NCBI RefSeq assembly: GCF_013035315.1 | Contig: NZ_WQHP01000005.1 | Coordinates: forward strand, 134,001-198,000 | Direction of reading: 5' to 3' | Length of the DNA: 64,000 nucleotides | Source: Ruegeria arenilitoris | GTDB taxonomy: Bacteria > Pseudomonadota > Alphaproteobacteria > Rhodobacterales > Rhodobacteraceae | In this document: positions 45,562 through 54,049 of the stretch, piece by piece | Numbering within the stretch: position 1 is the first letter of the stretch | Layout: the number at the start of each line of letters is the position of its first letter | Translations under genes and position numbers: made by a program | Notes under the pieces: model-generated | What the model was told of the DNA's origin: nothing | Seen by the model: the letters and a program-made list of their open reading frames with translations, nothing else | Databases searched by the model: none

Positions 45562-48500
45562 TTGATCGCTTTCCGTCCTGCGGATCCAAGAGCAGTCAAT
45601 TTGAAACAGAAAACACATTCCGAAGAATACCAGCCTGCCAAATTCACAATATTGGAAGCCCGGCCAGGACGTATTCAAACAAAACGATTTCATGAAGGTG
45701 GCGTAGACAACTCGAGCCGGGCACGAAACTTCACATTTGAAGAGCGAGAAGTTTCGGATTTTGAAGACCTTCTTGCCCTAATCTCCGAACTCTCTCAATC
45801 AGTGCAAAAGGTTGCGGTGTCTGGATCTGTGAAGGAAGAGGTCCGCCATCACAAAAAAATCCGCCGTTTGGCCAAACCACGAAATGGCGCGAATCCAACT
45901 CTCGAAGACCTTGGCTGCTCCTGGCTACATTTCGACATCGATGATGTTGAACGCCCAGATCACCTGGACTGGGGAGATCCGCAGGCCCTGGCCGAATGGA
46001 CCTGGCGCAATATCTGCCATGGATTGCCTGCGCTCAAGGATCTCTCGGTTGTCTGGCAAGCATCCTCGAGTGCTGCGACTGCCGGCAAAGACCATCTGGC
46101 CAAATTCCATTTCTACTGCCTTGCAGATCGCCCCCTCCTTGCACATGAGCGGCACCACCTTTTTGAACAGGTTGGCAGCGACGAAAGTCTGGCTCGGATT
46201 GCACAGCCAAACTACATCGCAGCCCCGGTATTTGACGGGGTTCCCGATCCATTGGAAGGAACACCAAGGATTGGGATCATAAGGAAAGAGCAAGAAAGAC
46301 TGGACACGAGTTCGATAGCGTTTCCAAAAGAAGTGAAGAGAAGCAAACGCCAGACAAGGAATGGAAAGCCTTCCAAATCCTTGCCTTCGAAGGCCAATTC
46401 TTCTTCAGCAAAGACAATCACTACCAAGACAGGCGAAGCGCAGCTTTCGAAATCCTGTGCCAAGCTTGCCAGAGGAACGGATCGGAACACATCCATCTAT
46501 AATGAATCCCAACTCATCGGAGGGTTTGTCAGTGCTGGCGAAATCTGTGAAGCCGAAGCGCTTGAAAGGCTTCTGAAGGCCGCCCACCAAACCGGGCACG
46601 ACCGATATGAGGAAGCCGTAAGAAACGGGCTTCGGGATGGCCTGGCGCGTCCAATAGGTGGGGCCTCAGATGCGGAGGAACCCGCCCCCTATTATCCGCA
46701 TAGCGCGATCCCAAAAGACCAAGCCATCGCAATGCATGCCAAGACTATTGAGGTCTGGGGAAACGAAGCTTTGGCATTTCTTCGCAAGCAAAGCCCAGGC
46801 AACCCTTCGCAAGGCAAAGATAGTCCACCCCGTGTTTTGCTTTCCGGGGCGCAGGGGGTTGGCAAAACCGCTGCCCTAGTTGGCCGCAATAGGCGGCCTG
46901 GCTTTCTACACAGCACTGAAGGCTTGGTGTCATTGATGCTTTTGCCAGATCACGAGAAGGTAGAAGAAGCCTTCAATGACTATAAGAGAAATGCACCCGC
47001 ATCGGCTCCGCCAGCCATTTCCCTCAAGGGGCGCAATCGACCCGATCCAGAGGCCGACAATGACACCGTCAAAATGTGCCGGATCTATCCAACGGCGAGG
47101 AAGTTGTCGGAGCTTGGCTTTTCGATCCGATCCACCCTCTGCAAGAAATGCCCTTTTCAGATGGATTGTGGCTATCTCCGTCAGGAAGCTGACATCAAAG
47201 CACAGCTGAAGACCAAAGCTGGCTTGGTGATCTTTGCCCCGCATGAATACGGTCATCTTCCTTTGCCAGCAGAAACTTTGCCAGATCTTACCGTTTTTGA
47301 TGAGCGGCCGCGCGATTTTGGGAAGGAAGAAGCCCATGTGTCGCTCATTGAGCTGACTGAAACTCTTCTGCCGCCTGCTAAAAACCAAAACCAACGAGGC
47401 GTTGAAATCGGGGATGCCATCGTCCTGCAAGATCAGGCGATTTCTCCAGTGAAGTCAGCCCTGCTGGCTGTGGCTGGAACCGGAGCGGGTGTTCAAATGG
47501 AGCGACTGCGCGATCTGGGCGTCTCACCTGAGCTGTTGCGAACCGCCATCAGGCATCTGGAGGAGCTAAAAACTGGCAATACGAACCGGGCTCTAAGGCC
47601 TCTTTTCGCATGCAAGGATGACACCATCGGTGAGGCCCAGCTTGGTGTCATCGGCAGTCGCCTTAATAGTAGCAAGGCCAGCCACGCAAGGCGTCTTCAG
47701 ATGCTATGCGAATGCCTGCTGGCCGATATGGAAAGCGGTTTGGCCACCTCAAGTGCCGTGTTTGCTGATGTCGAAAGAGCGCGTCCGGCGCAGCATCAGG
47801 CAGGCTATACTGCGGTTCGCCTGCGCAATCTGAAAAATATCACCGGACGCCCGTTTTTGTATCTGGATGGCACAGCAAATGCTGATCTGTCTCGTCTGCT
47901 GTTCGGCTCGGATTTGGAAACGCATCACTACCCGGTGGAACGAAACGCAAAGGTCATGCAAATTTTGGGCTGCAATTTTTCCAAGCGCAGGTTGAGCCTG
48001 AAAGCACAGGAGAAACAGCGCACTTACGGAAGTATTAGAACGCAAAACGATACACTGCGTGACTTTGTAAATGGCGTGGTTGCGCGATACCCGAGTGCCG
48101 CTGTGTTCGGGACAAAAGACGTGATTGCTTCCTTGGATTTTGACCGCCCCGGACGGGCTGGCCACTTCGGCAAGCTCAGGGGTCAGAACAAGTGGGAAGC
48201 GTTTAACCAGGCTATCGTCATTGGTCGCGAACAACCTGGGCATTTGGATGTCGAACGCATTGCCAGAGCCTATGCCTCCGCAGCGGGAGAAGAATTCCAG
48301 CCGGGTGACTACGTCAAGCAACGCCGCGGCATCAGAGTGAAAAAAGGCAGCCATTCAATAGATGTATTTGCACATCGTGACCCTTGGGGAGACCGCATTC
48401 TGCAACAGATACGCGAAGCCGAGATCGAGCAGGCAATGGATCGTGTCAGACTAATCCACAATACCCAGCCAAAGGAGGTCTTCTTGATGTCACCCGTGGT

Positions 48501-48888
48501 GGCGAACGTAACCGTAGGTAGGATCGTAGAATGGCTGGATTTCAAGAAGGGAGGCAGCAAGGTTGACAAGGCCATTGCGAAATACGGGCTGATTTTCCAG
48601 TCACCGGCCGATTGCAACCGGTACATGCCTGAGTTCTGGCGGTCCAGACAAGTTGCCGCCACCGACAAAAACCGCGCGAAGCTTCTGTCAAAAGATCCAT
48701 GTAGTATAGAACCATATGGGGGATTTGACGGTGAGAGCCTCCCTCTCCGTATCGAGTTCTGGCCAACGGTTGAGGCGGGCAAGAAGCCACCAAGCAAAGA
48801 GGCCTTGGTGTTTGCCCCGGAAAGTCAGGTGCGGGAAAAACTGGAGCGGTTCCTGAAGATCTCAGAGTTCCGCGTTCTCAACTTGTAG
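45562..48888 (+). CDS. primase-helicase-like replication protein (AEP-like plus DinG/XPD-like)
   Basis: An open frame of 1108 codons from a TTG; the true start may be a later TTG near 45601, as no ATG lies near. The N-terminal part has an archaeo-eukaryotic-primase-like acidic motif WLHFDIDD (D125, D127) and a KFHFYCLADRP motif with H183. The C-terminal part has Walker A SGAQGVGKT (about 428-436), a cysteine cluster C506, C527, C530, C536 that could hold Fe-S or zinc, a Walker-B-like VFDERP, then YLDGTANADLSR and a terminal GREQPG block. Likely the replication protein of an integrated element; domain assignments rest on motifs only. Confidence 0.62.
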   Translation: MIAFRPADPRAVNLKQKTHSEEYQPAKFTILEARPGRIQTKRFHEGGVDNSSRARNFTFEEREVSDFEDLLALISELSQSVQKVAVSGSVKEEVRHHKKIRRLAKPRNGANPTLEDLGCSWLHFDIDDVERPDHLDWGDPQALAEWTWRNICHGLPALKDLSVVWQASSSAATAGKDHLAKFHFYCLADRPLLAHERHHLFEQVGSDESLARIAQPNYIAAPVFDGVPDPLEGTPRIGIIRKEQERLDTSSIAFPKEVKRSKRQTRNGKPSKSLPSKANSSSAKTITTKTGEAQLSKSCAKLARGTDRNTSIYNESQLIGGFVSAGEICEAEALERLLKAAHQTGHDRYEEAVRNGLRDGLARPIGGASDAEEPAPYYPHSAIPKDQAIAMHAKTIEVWGNEALAFLRKQSPGNPSQGKDSPPRVLLSGAQGVGKTAALVGRNRRPGFLHSTEGLVSLMLLPDHEKVEEAFNDYKRNAPASAPPAISLKGRNRPDPEADNDTVKMCRIYPTARKLSELGFSIRSTLCKKCPFQMDCGYLRQEADIKAQLKTKAGLVIFAPHEYGHLPLPAETLPDLTVFDERPRDFGKEEAHVSLIELTETLLPPAKNQNQRGVEIGDAIVLQDQAISPVKSALLAVAGTGAGVQMERLRDLGVSPELLRTAIRHLEELKTGNTNRALRPLFACKDDTIGEAQLGVIGSRLNSSKASHARRLQMLCECLLADMESGLATSSAVFADVERARPAQHQAGYTAVRLRNLKNITGRPFLYLDGTANADLSRLLFGSDLETHHYPVERNAKVMQILGCNFSKRRLSLKAQEKQRTYGSIRTQNDTLRDFVNGVVARYPSAAVFGTKDVIASLDFDRPGRAGHFGKLRGQNKWEAFNQAIVIGREQPGHLDVERIARAYASAAGEEFQPGDYVKQRRGIRVKKGSHSIDVFAHRDPWGDRILQQIREAEIEQAMDRVRLIHNTQPKEVFLMSPVVANVTVGRIVEWLDFKKGGSKVDKAIAKYGLIFQSPADCNRYMPEFWRSRQVAATDKNRAKLLSKDPCSIEPYGGFDGESLPLRIEFWPTVEAGKKPPSKEALVFAPESQVREKLERFLKISEFRVLNL

Positions 48889-48921
48889 GACTCCAAAGAA
48901 ACCGCCATCGTTGCCGAGAGG

Positions 48922-48937
48922 ACCGTTCTCAAACGGT
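48922..48937 (+). terminator. short hairpin after the primase-helicase-like gene
   Basis: ACCGTT-CTCA-AACGGT, a perfect 6-bp stem 33 bp after the stop, with no T-run; weak. Confidence 0.3.
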
Positions 48938-48958
48938 TAGCCTGCGGGAGAAAATAGA

Positions 48959-49330
48959 ATGATCAAATATGTTTTAGGCGACGATGTCGGTCCTCTTGAG
49001 CACTGGCCTTTCGACAATCCCGCAAGCGGATATCAGATCAAAGAAGGCTCCCCGCAGGCATCAGGCCGCATGGATGCTGGCGGGCCAGGCCATACGACGC
49101 GCACGGGCATCTGGCGCTGCACCAAGGGCGTTTTTGAATGCACCGAGCAAGGCGATGAACTGATGACCATCCTGTCCGGTCGATGCCGGATGACCAACCT
49201 GACCAGTGGCGAGGTTCAAGAGTTGGGCCCGGGCGACAGTCTCTTTGTGCGTGATGGCAGCCGGGTGGTCTGGGACATCATCGAAGACGTGACAAAGGTG
49301 TTTTTCGGCCATAAAGCGGACGGGTTTTGA
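48959..49330 (+). CDS. cupin-domain protein (DUF861, EutQ-like)
   Basis: A 123-residue single-cupin protein. The core TGIWRCTKGVFECTEQGDEL and ELGPGDSLFVRDGSRVVWDI match the Cupin_3/DUF861 group of small sugar- or amine-linked proteins. GGGAG precedes the ATG. Its base composition is more GC-rich and backbone-like than the genes on either side, so it may have been picked up from a host chromosome. Substrate unknown. Confidence 0.8.
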   Translation: MIKYVLGDDVGPLEHWPFDNPASGYQIKEGSPQASGRMDAGGPGHTTRTGIWRCTKGVFECTEQGDELMTILSGRCRMTNLTSGEVQELGPGDSLFVRDGSRVVWDIIEDVTKVFFGHKADGF

Positions 49331-49467
49331 CGGTGCACCGGCCACATGATTGAGTTTCGCCCGCTTTTCTAGGGCGTCCAGATTTGGAGCCAACGCACAA
49401 ATTCTTTAACGTCAGATAAATCGAAAGATCTTAAAAATCGGGCAAACAAAAACAGAGGCATAGCCCG

Positions 49468-49791
49468 ATGCATGTAGAATTTCACGAGGCAAATAGTTTC
49501 CCTGCCAGCCGCAGTTTTTCGGATCTCAAGGCAATTAATAAATACACCAACAGAGCTCGCGACGGTCAAAAGTTTGGTCCTCAAAAAAGAAAGGCAGAAA
49601 GAACGTTAGTTCGCGAAATCGCTCGTGTGACGTCCGCGCTCGAAAAGGCTGCGCTTCTTGTGATCAAGGACCCAACTTATGTTCCTATAATGGAGCGGCT
49701 TGAACATGAACTTTGTCAGATGCAGGAACAGCTTGCCAACTGCCCGGTGGAAAGGGCGTTGGCCATTGTTCAAAAGAAGGAAATTTCTTGA
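49468..49791 (+). CDS. hypothetical helical protein convergent with the integrase
   Basis: A 107-residue, charged, mostly helical protein with low-GC composition. It starts MHVEFHEANSFPASRSFSDL and has a leucine-rich helix around 75-95. The last 22 bases overlap the 3' end of the integrase gene on the opposite strand. No family is recognised; a small accessory or regulatory protein of the element is possible. Confidence 0.5.
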   Translation: MHVEFHEANSFPASRSFSDLKAINKYTNRARDGQKFGPQKRKAERTLVREIARVTSALEKAALLVIKDPTYVPIMERLEHELCQMQEQLANCPVERALAIVQKKEIS

Positions 49792-51041
49792 AGGATGCGG
49801 GCTTTGTGCTCAAGCGAAGCACCATCACCATATCGTTGTTCTTGAAGAGCATGGCCGAAGAGATCGCGTCTAATCCGGTTATCAACTTCAGCCGCGATCA
49901 TTCGATCCTCAAATGCATGACGGAGTGAGTACATAACATGTCTATCGGACTCCATCAGACCATTGGATCTCAAATACTTGTTAACTGTGTTAGAAAGTGA
50001 CGCTTTGCCTTTGTAGCTGGGAAAACCGTTCGGACATTCTTGGAACGCTTCAAGGCTAACGCCAACAAGAGGAATAGTTCGCTTGGAGGCATTGTTCTTC
50101 AAGTGTCGCCCGACCGGTGCGATTTCAATGTAGGGAACAGAACCCTCAAGATGGATGCGAGCCCTGTCCAGATTTGCGGCTTCGCTAGGTCGATACCCTG
50201 TATTGATCATACCCAACAAAATGCACCGCGCCTCGGTGTTTAATCCACTCAAAGCACCTTCAGACAAAATACGATTACGAATCCAATCGTCGGAGAATGA
50301 TGGTCGAGATCGCCTCTCTGGTTCCTTCAAACTCAGACCAGACAGAGGCAAATCAATCTTAAGTCGCTTTTTTTCGTTAACTGTTTTTAGAATATCACCT
50401 AGGTGCGTGAAGTCCTTGTTAGCAGAGTTCTGTGTAACTTCGCCCATTTCAATTCGCTCAATCCACATCTCCCGGAAATCCAACAAATCATCCCGAGTGA
50501 TCTCGGAAATTGCCACGTCTCCGGCGACCGCGATGAAATTCTTCACCGCTTTCTTCCGTGGGTTCTTCCACCTGCGAATCTGATCAGCGTCTTTACCTAG
50601 TGTCCTATCCCTGGCGAGGGACCAATACATTTCCAACGCTTGGGAAACCGAAATCTCCGGTGCAGCAACGGCGCCCAACAGAGCCTTCGCTTCGAACGTG
50701 TCTGGGCTGCCTTGCACAACTGGAATCGCCTCAACTCGTTTCAGCAATTCTTCGAGAGGAAGCTCAGCAACCTTCGGCATTTCCAAGTACCGAAACCCCC
50801 TCGATCTAGCCAAGTTTTGTGCTGCGCTAAACTGCTTTTCAGCTTCTACGGTGTCGCCGGCAAGGCGAGCTTCCCAGCTATCCAACATCTTCGCCCAAAC
50901 AGATGGCGCTTTCTCCATTGCCAAACTCAGTGAATCGGTTTTCAGGCTGATCCAGACGGTTTTTCGTTCTTCGACGCTGGCGAAACGGCGTGGAACGCGC
51001 CTAACGATACAGTAAATAGAGCCTCTGAGTTTAACATTCAC
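49770..51041 (-). CDS. tyrosine recombinase / integrase
   Basis: A 423-residue site-specific recombinase with an N-terminal SAM-like arm and core-binding region and a C-terminal catalytic domain: box I Arg in INTGYRPSEA, the second box as YSLRHAFEDRM (Tyr where many enzymes have His, as often in this subgroup), LFGH with H397, and the nucleophile Y404 in RYGD. The start is GTG with GGAGG upstream. The gene begins 140 bp from the 3' end of tRNA-Ser, typical for integration into a tRNA. Confidence 0.92.
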   Translation of the reverse strand: MNVKLRGSIYCIVRRVPRRFASVEERKTVWISLKTDSLSLAMEKAPSVWAKMLDSWEARLAGDTVEAEKQFSAAQNLARSRGFRYLEMPKVAELPLEELLKRVEAIPVVQGSPDTFEAKALLGAVAAPEISVSQALEMYWSLARDRTLGKDADQIRRWKNPRKKAVKNFIAVAGDVAISEITRDDLLDFREMWIERIEMGEVTQNSANKDFTHLGDILKTVNEKKRLKIDLPLSGLSLKEPERRSRPSFSDDWIRNRILSEGALSGLNTEARCILLGMINTGYRPSEAANLDRARIHLEGSVPYIEIAPVGRHLKNNASKRTIPLVGVSLEAFQECPNGFPSYKGKASLSNTVNKYLRSNGLMESDRHVMYSLRHAFEDRMIAAEVDNRIRRDLFGHALQEQRYGDGASLEHKARILQEISFF

Positions 51042-51071
51042 AGTTCAACAGCCTCCAAGCATGAAGAGATT

Positions 51072-51095
51072 TGTGCAGCAAAATGTGCAGCAAAA
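51072..51095. repeat. two adjacent 12-bp direct repeats beside the integrase
   Basis: TGTGCAGCAAAA occurs twice back to back between the integrase start and tRNA-Ser. Direct repeats here could be arm-type binding sites for the recombinase. Confidence 0.5.
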
Positions 51096-51181
51096 AACAT
51101 CCAGCCTCAAGCGGGGAGTCAGTCAATCCAGCTGAAAATCAACTATTTACAGTGATTTAGAGGCAGGCTCTTGCTGGATAA

Positions 51182-51204
51182 TGGCGGAGACGAAGGGATT
51201 CGAA
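51182..51204. other. candidate attachment site at the tRNA-Ser 3' end
   Basis: The tRNA T-arm and acceptor 3' half is the expected core for a tRNA-targeting recombinase lying just outside it. No second copy was found in 36150-51180, so this is inferred from position only. Confidence 0.35.
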
Positions 51205-51271
51205 CCCTCGAGACGGTTTCCCGCCTACTCCCTTAGCAGGGGAGCGCCTTCGACCACTCGGCCACGTCTCC
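51182..51271 (-). tRNA. tRNA-Ser(GCT)
   Basis: A 90-nt serine tRNA with the long variable arm. The acceptor stem GGAGACG pairs with CGTCTCC, followed by G and an encoded CCA (51182-51184). The anticodon GCT (51235-51237 on the complement) sits in CTGCTAA. The TTCGAAT loop is intact, so the tRNA remains functional next to the integrated recombinase. Confidence 0.95.
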
Positions 51272-51437
51272 GCTGGCCGGTATATCCTTGCCTGTCGACC
51301 AGATACAAGGCGATTTTGATCGACGGAGGTATTTTTCTGAAAACGACCTCGCCAGTGACTTTGCGGATACGAAACTGATGCAAATGGACGTTTCAGTGTC
51401 CCGCCAACTTTCACAGCAAGCGAAGCCAACTGTTCCG

Positions 51438-52505
51438 TCAGCCCGGCGCATTGCCAGCAATCGTGGTGCGGATCAGGAACTCGGTGGCTGGGTCCAGAGC
51501 GTCACTGGCCATTAGTGCCTCGAAGGTAGGGGTTAATATGTCCGTGTCCCAAGGGCGGACTGCAAGTGCAATCCAGATCGCGAGGGTGCTGTCTGAGTCC
51601 AACAGGCGCTGAAAGACGTCGAGGATTTTCGGCTGCAATTCTGGGTGAGCCGAGCCAGCATCGGACAGGCTGCGGATCAGCAACCGTTTTTCGTCAATCG
51701 CGCGATCAGAGCGAGCGAGCGCGCGTTCGATATTGGAAACTGCTAACGCGCGATCGACCTCAATCCCTGCGAGTCCCCAATCATAGAGGTTTAAGCCGCC
51801 GCCGCGCAGTGCATCCTGATACCGAAGCCGCACGCGGTCTTTGGCCTGCGGGTCGGACTGAAGCCCAAGCAACCGGATGAAAGCAGGAGCATAGGCAAGG
51901 CGATTGGGATTTCGCATCTCTTGCAGCAATTGCGCGGTGGGTACAGCGTCCGTCAGATGCGCGACAGACTGATACGGTGCGCGATGGATTTCAATCAACG
52001 CCGCATTGCGCAACAGGCGGTCCTCGTGCGTCAGGTATGGGCTGAAAAATGCAACACGCACATCCTTGTCAGACCAATCTTTGCCCTCCTCCCGTAGGGC
52101 ATTCAGAAACTGCGCGCGTTGTGGCGTCATCAGGAATGCTTTGGTCCAGCTGCTGCTCCCGCCTCGACCGGCTTTGTCCCGATACCCGGACCCATAAATC
52201 ATCAGAACCGTCCGGCTTGGATCAGCACGAAAGGCTGCGCGGGTCACGCTATCGACCAGAAACGGGATCTCAGGCAACGCCGCGACTTGCTCTGGTGTGC
52301 CTTTCACAACCGAGATGGGTACGAAACGGAACGGGTTTTCGGGCGACGGCGCGGCCAACACAAGGACACGAGCCGACAGGATGCGATCGGCCAGCGAATA
52401 CTCCGGCAACTCAACGCACACGCCGCAGGCCTGCGCCGGGCGCGGAACAGGCCCGAATCCAACGCAAAATAAAAGAACCGCAATCATATGCAGTATATGC
52501 CGCAT
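51438..52505 (-). CDS. exported hypothetical protein, HEAT-like C-terminal half
   Basis: A 355-residue protein with a signal peptide (about 1-26, ending AQA-CGVC) and a short CGVCVEL cysteine motif at the mature N-terminus. The C-terminal two-thirds is helical, with repeated patterns such as RNPNRLAYAPAFIRLLG that resemble HEAT-type repeats. Backbone-like composition. No enzyme motif is visible; the gene lies upstream of the tRNA, 166 bp away. Confidence 0.72.
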   Translation of the reverse strand: MRHILHMIAVLLFCVGFGPVPRPAQACGVCVELPEYSLADRILSARVLVLAAPSPENPFRFVPISVVKGTPEQVAALPEIPFLVDSVTRAAFRADPSRTVLMIYGSGYRDKAGRGGSSSWTKAFLMTPQRAQFLNALREEGKDWSDKDVRVAFFSPYLTHEDRLLRNAALIEIHRAPYQSVAHLTDAVPTAQLLQEMRNPNRLAYAPAFIRLLGLQSDPQAKDRVRLRYQDALRGGGLNLYDWGLAGIEVDRALAVSNIERALARSDRAIDEKRLLIRSLSDAGSAHPELQPKILDVFQRLLDSDSTLAIWIALAVRPWDTDILTPTFEALMASDALDPATEFLIRTTIAGNAPG

Positions 52506-52623
52506 GGGTGATGCTCCGTTCCCCCAACAGCCCAGTGCACAGGGCTGCTTTCGGATTTAGCGGGTAGCGTACCCTATTAATCCGGTTTCGGCGAATGGAT
52601 TGCGGCTTCAGTTGCCGTGACCC

Positions 52624-52941
52624 TCACATCAGGTCGTTTTCCACATCCTCTGCCGAGATGCCCAAAGCGTCCAAACCGTTTTCCAGATGGTCCGACAAAT
52701 GTGGTGTTCCAATCAGATAGTCGGCGCAGGGTGTCGACGCCTCGGACTTGGCGGTGGCGATAGCCTCGGCCAGATCTTCTGCGAAAAAGCTTTCGCGACC
52801 CACCCACATGACGGCCACCAACTCGGCCTGTTCGTCCTCGCTCATGCGGTCGATGAAGGCGCGCAGCTCACCCTCGGCACGACCCAACTCGCGCCCCATC
52901 ATGGCGACCTGAGCGATCTTCCTTGCCGAAATTTCCATCAT
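52624..52941 (-). CDS. DUF3775 family protein
   Basis: A 105-residue cytoplasmic, helical protein of the DUF3775 group: ISARKIAQVAMMGRELGRAEGELRAF at the start and ELVAVMWVGRESF in the middle. The ATG at 52941 follows AAGGAG at 7-nt spacing; an upstream TTG is less likely. The function of the family is unknown. It ends near a conserved HLENGLDALG segment. Confidence 0.78.
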   Translation of the reverse strand: MMEISARKIAQVAMMGRELGRAEGELRAFIDRMSEDEQAELVAVMWVGRESFFAEDLAEAIATAKSEASTPCADYLIGTPHLSDHLENGLDALGISAEDVENDLM

Positions 52942-53027
52942 GACCAAACTCCTTGTGTTCGCGGTTCCACGAACAACCCAATCATTGGACTAGGACCGCG
53001 TCTTTGATCTTGGACAAAAAACCTCGC

Positions 53028-53801
53028 TTATGATTCGCGACTGCGCGAGATCGGGTGGTCGGGGACCGGAGACGTGCGGAACGGAACGAAACGCGCCTTT
53101 TTTATTTTCAGTTTCAGCGCCTGCCACACAATCAGAATGAACGTCCGCCGCGCCCCGAAAGGTCGGCGCAGCAACGACCACGCAATGCTGCGGTTGCTCA
53201 ACCGCACGCGGGGGCCGGTCAGGGTGGCGATCAAGCCGCCATTGGCGCGCCCATAGTCGATCCAGACGCCCACACGTTCCGGCCGGTAGTCAAAGCGAAA
53301 CGTGTAGTTGCCTTCGATCTTCTGGAACGGCGAGACATGCATCAGCTTATCCGCAACAATGCGGTCCGATGGCTGGATCGCTGCAAAACCGGGGTTGTGG
53401 CACAAATAGCTGTGGCGCGTGCCATAGGTGTTCGTCACCTCGGCAACGACCGCATACAGTTGCCTGGCCGCATTGAAGCAGAACCAGAAGCTGACCGGGT
53501 TGAAAACATGCCCCAATACGCGTGGCTGCGTCAGAAGCTCAAGCCTGGCGGGTTGTTCCACACCCATCTCGTCAAAACGGTCACGCAGCCATATTGCGCC
53601 TTGACCGTGCCCCGGCTCGCCTCCGTGATCCCGCTCGCGCCAACTCATGGCATTTGGGCGATTGATCGAAAACAGAAACGGAGTCTTCGGCAGGTTTTCC
53701 GGGTCCAGCAGAATATAGTCGATCGAGTAACGGAATGCGTTTTCGATCGCGCCTTTGCGTCCATGAAACGTGTGGCCTGAAATGTGGTCGATTTGGTTCA
53801 T
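53028..53801 (-). CDS. DUF1365 family protein
   Basis: A 257-residue protein of the DUF1365 family, seen in HISGHTFHGRKGAIENAFRY and LGHVFNPVSFWFCF. From memory, homologues belong to the RpoE-ChrR singlet-oxygen regulon of Rhodobacter sphaeroides, next to a cyclopropane-fatty-acid-synthase-like gene, and are thought to act in membrane lipid modification. Here it is divergent from rpoE-chrR. I could not find the RpoE-type promoter on its own side. Confidence 0.85.
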   Translation of the reverse strand: MNQIDHISGHTFHGRKGAIENAFRYSIDYILLDPENLPKTPFLFSINRPNAMSWRERDHGGEPGHGQGAIWLRDRFDEMGVEQPARLELLTQPRVLGHVFNPVSFWFCFNAARQLYAVVAEVTNTYGTRHSYLCHNPGFAAIQPSDRIVADKLMHVSPFQKIEGNYTFRFDYRPERVGVWIDYGRANGGLIATLTGPRVRLSNRSIAWSLLRRPFGARRTFILIVWQALKLKIKKARFVPFRTSPVPDHPISRSRES

Positions 53802-53916
53802 CTCGGGCTGATTTCCACTTTGCCTGTAAACCGTTCAAACGGCATTGTTTTTCGCAGGGTGTTCATACTTGGTATACGAATTCGGGCCTGAAATGGATTA
53901 ATTTATTCGCGCAAGG

Positions 53917-53946
53917 TGATCCAGCTTGGGGCGCGCTGCGTAATGT
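53917..53946 (+). promoter_or_regulatory. RpoE-type ECF promoter of rpoE-chrR
   Basis: TGATCC at 53917-53922, 18 bp, then TAATGT at 53941-53946. The -35 and spacing match the RpoE consensus I recall for Rhodobacter (TGATCC-N18-TAAGA). It implies autoregulation and transcription starting near 53953, which puts the ATG at 53951 upstream of the mRNA and favours the GTG at 54050. Confidence 0.6.
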
Positions 53947-54049
53947 GGTTATGTTTACCGAGATCGATACCGCGACCTTGGATGAACCGGTGGCCATCAG
54001 GCCTGCACAAAAACCTTGGCGCGCGAAGAAACGCATCAGGGGTAAACCG

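Larger units (their letters stand above)
36204..51181. mobile_element. mosaic accessory region (genomic island) ending at tRNA-Ser
   Basis: About 15 kb with lower GC, long gene-poor gaps and foreign-looking genes: HNH protein, terminase-small-subunit-like protein, an IS5-family element, a primase-helicase-like protein and a tyrosine recombinase whose gene starts 140 bp from the 3' end of tRNA-Ser. The left limit is inferred from the phaB terminator. No copy of the tRNA 3' end was found at the left side, so it may be several insertions rather than one intact element. Confidence 0.65.

Noticed and set aside
45465-45695. Overlapping 76-codon frame before the primase-helicase gene
   Set aside because: It overlaps the larger frame and has no conserved features or start support.
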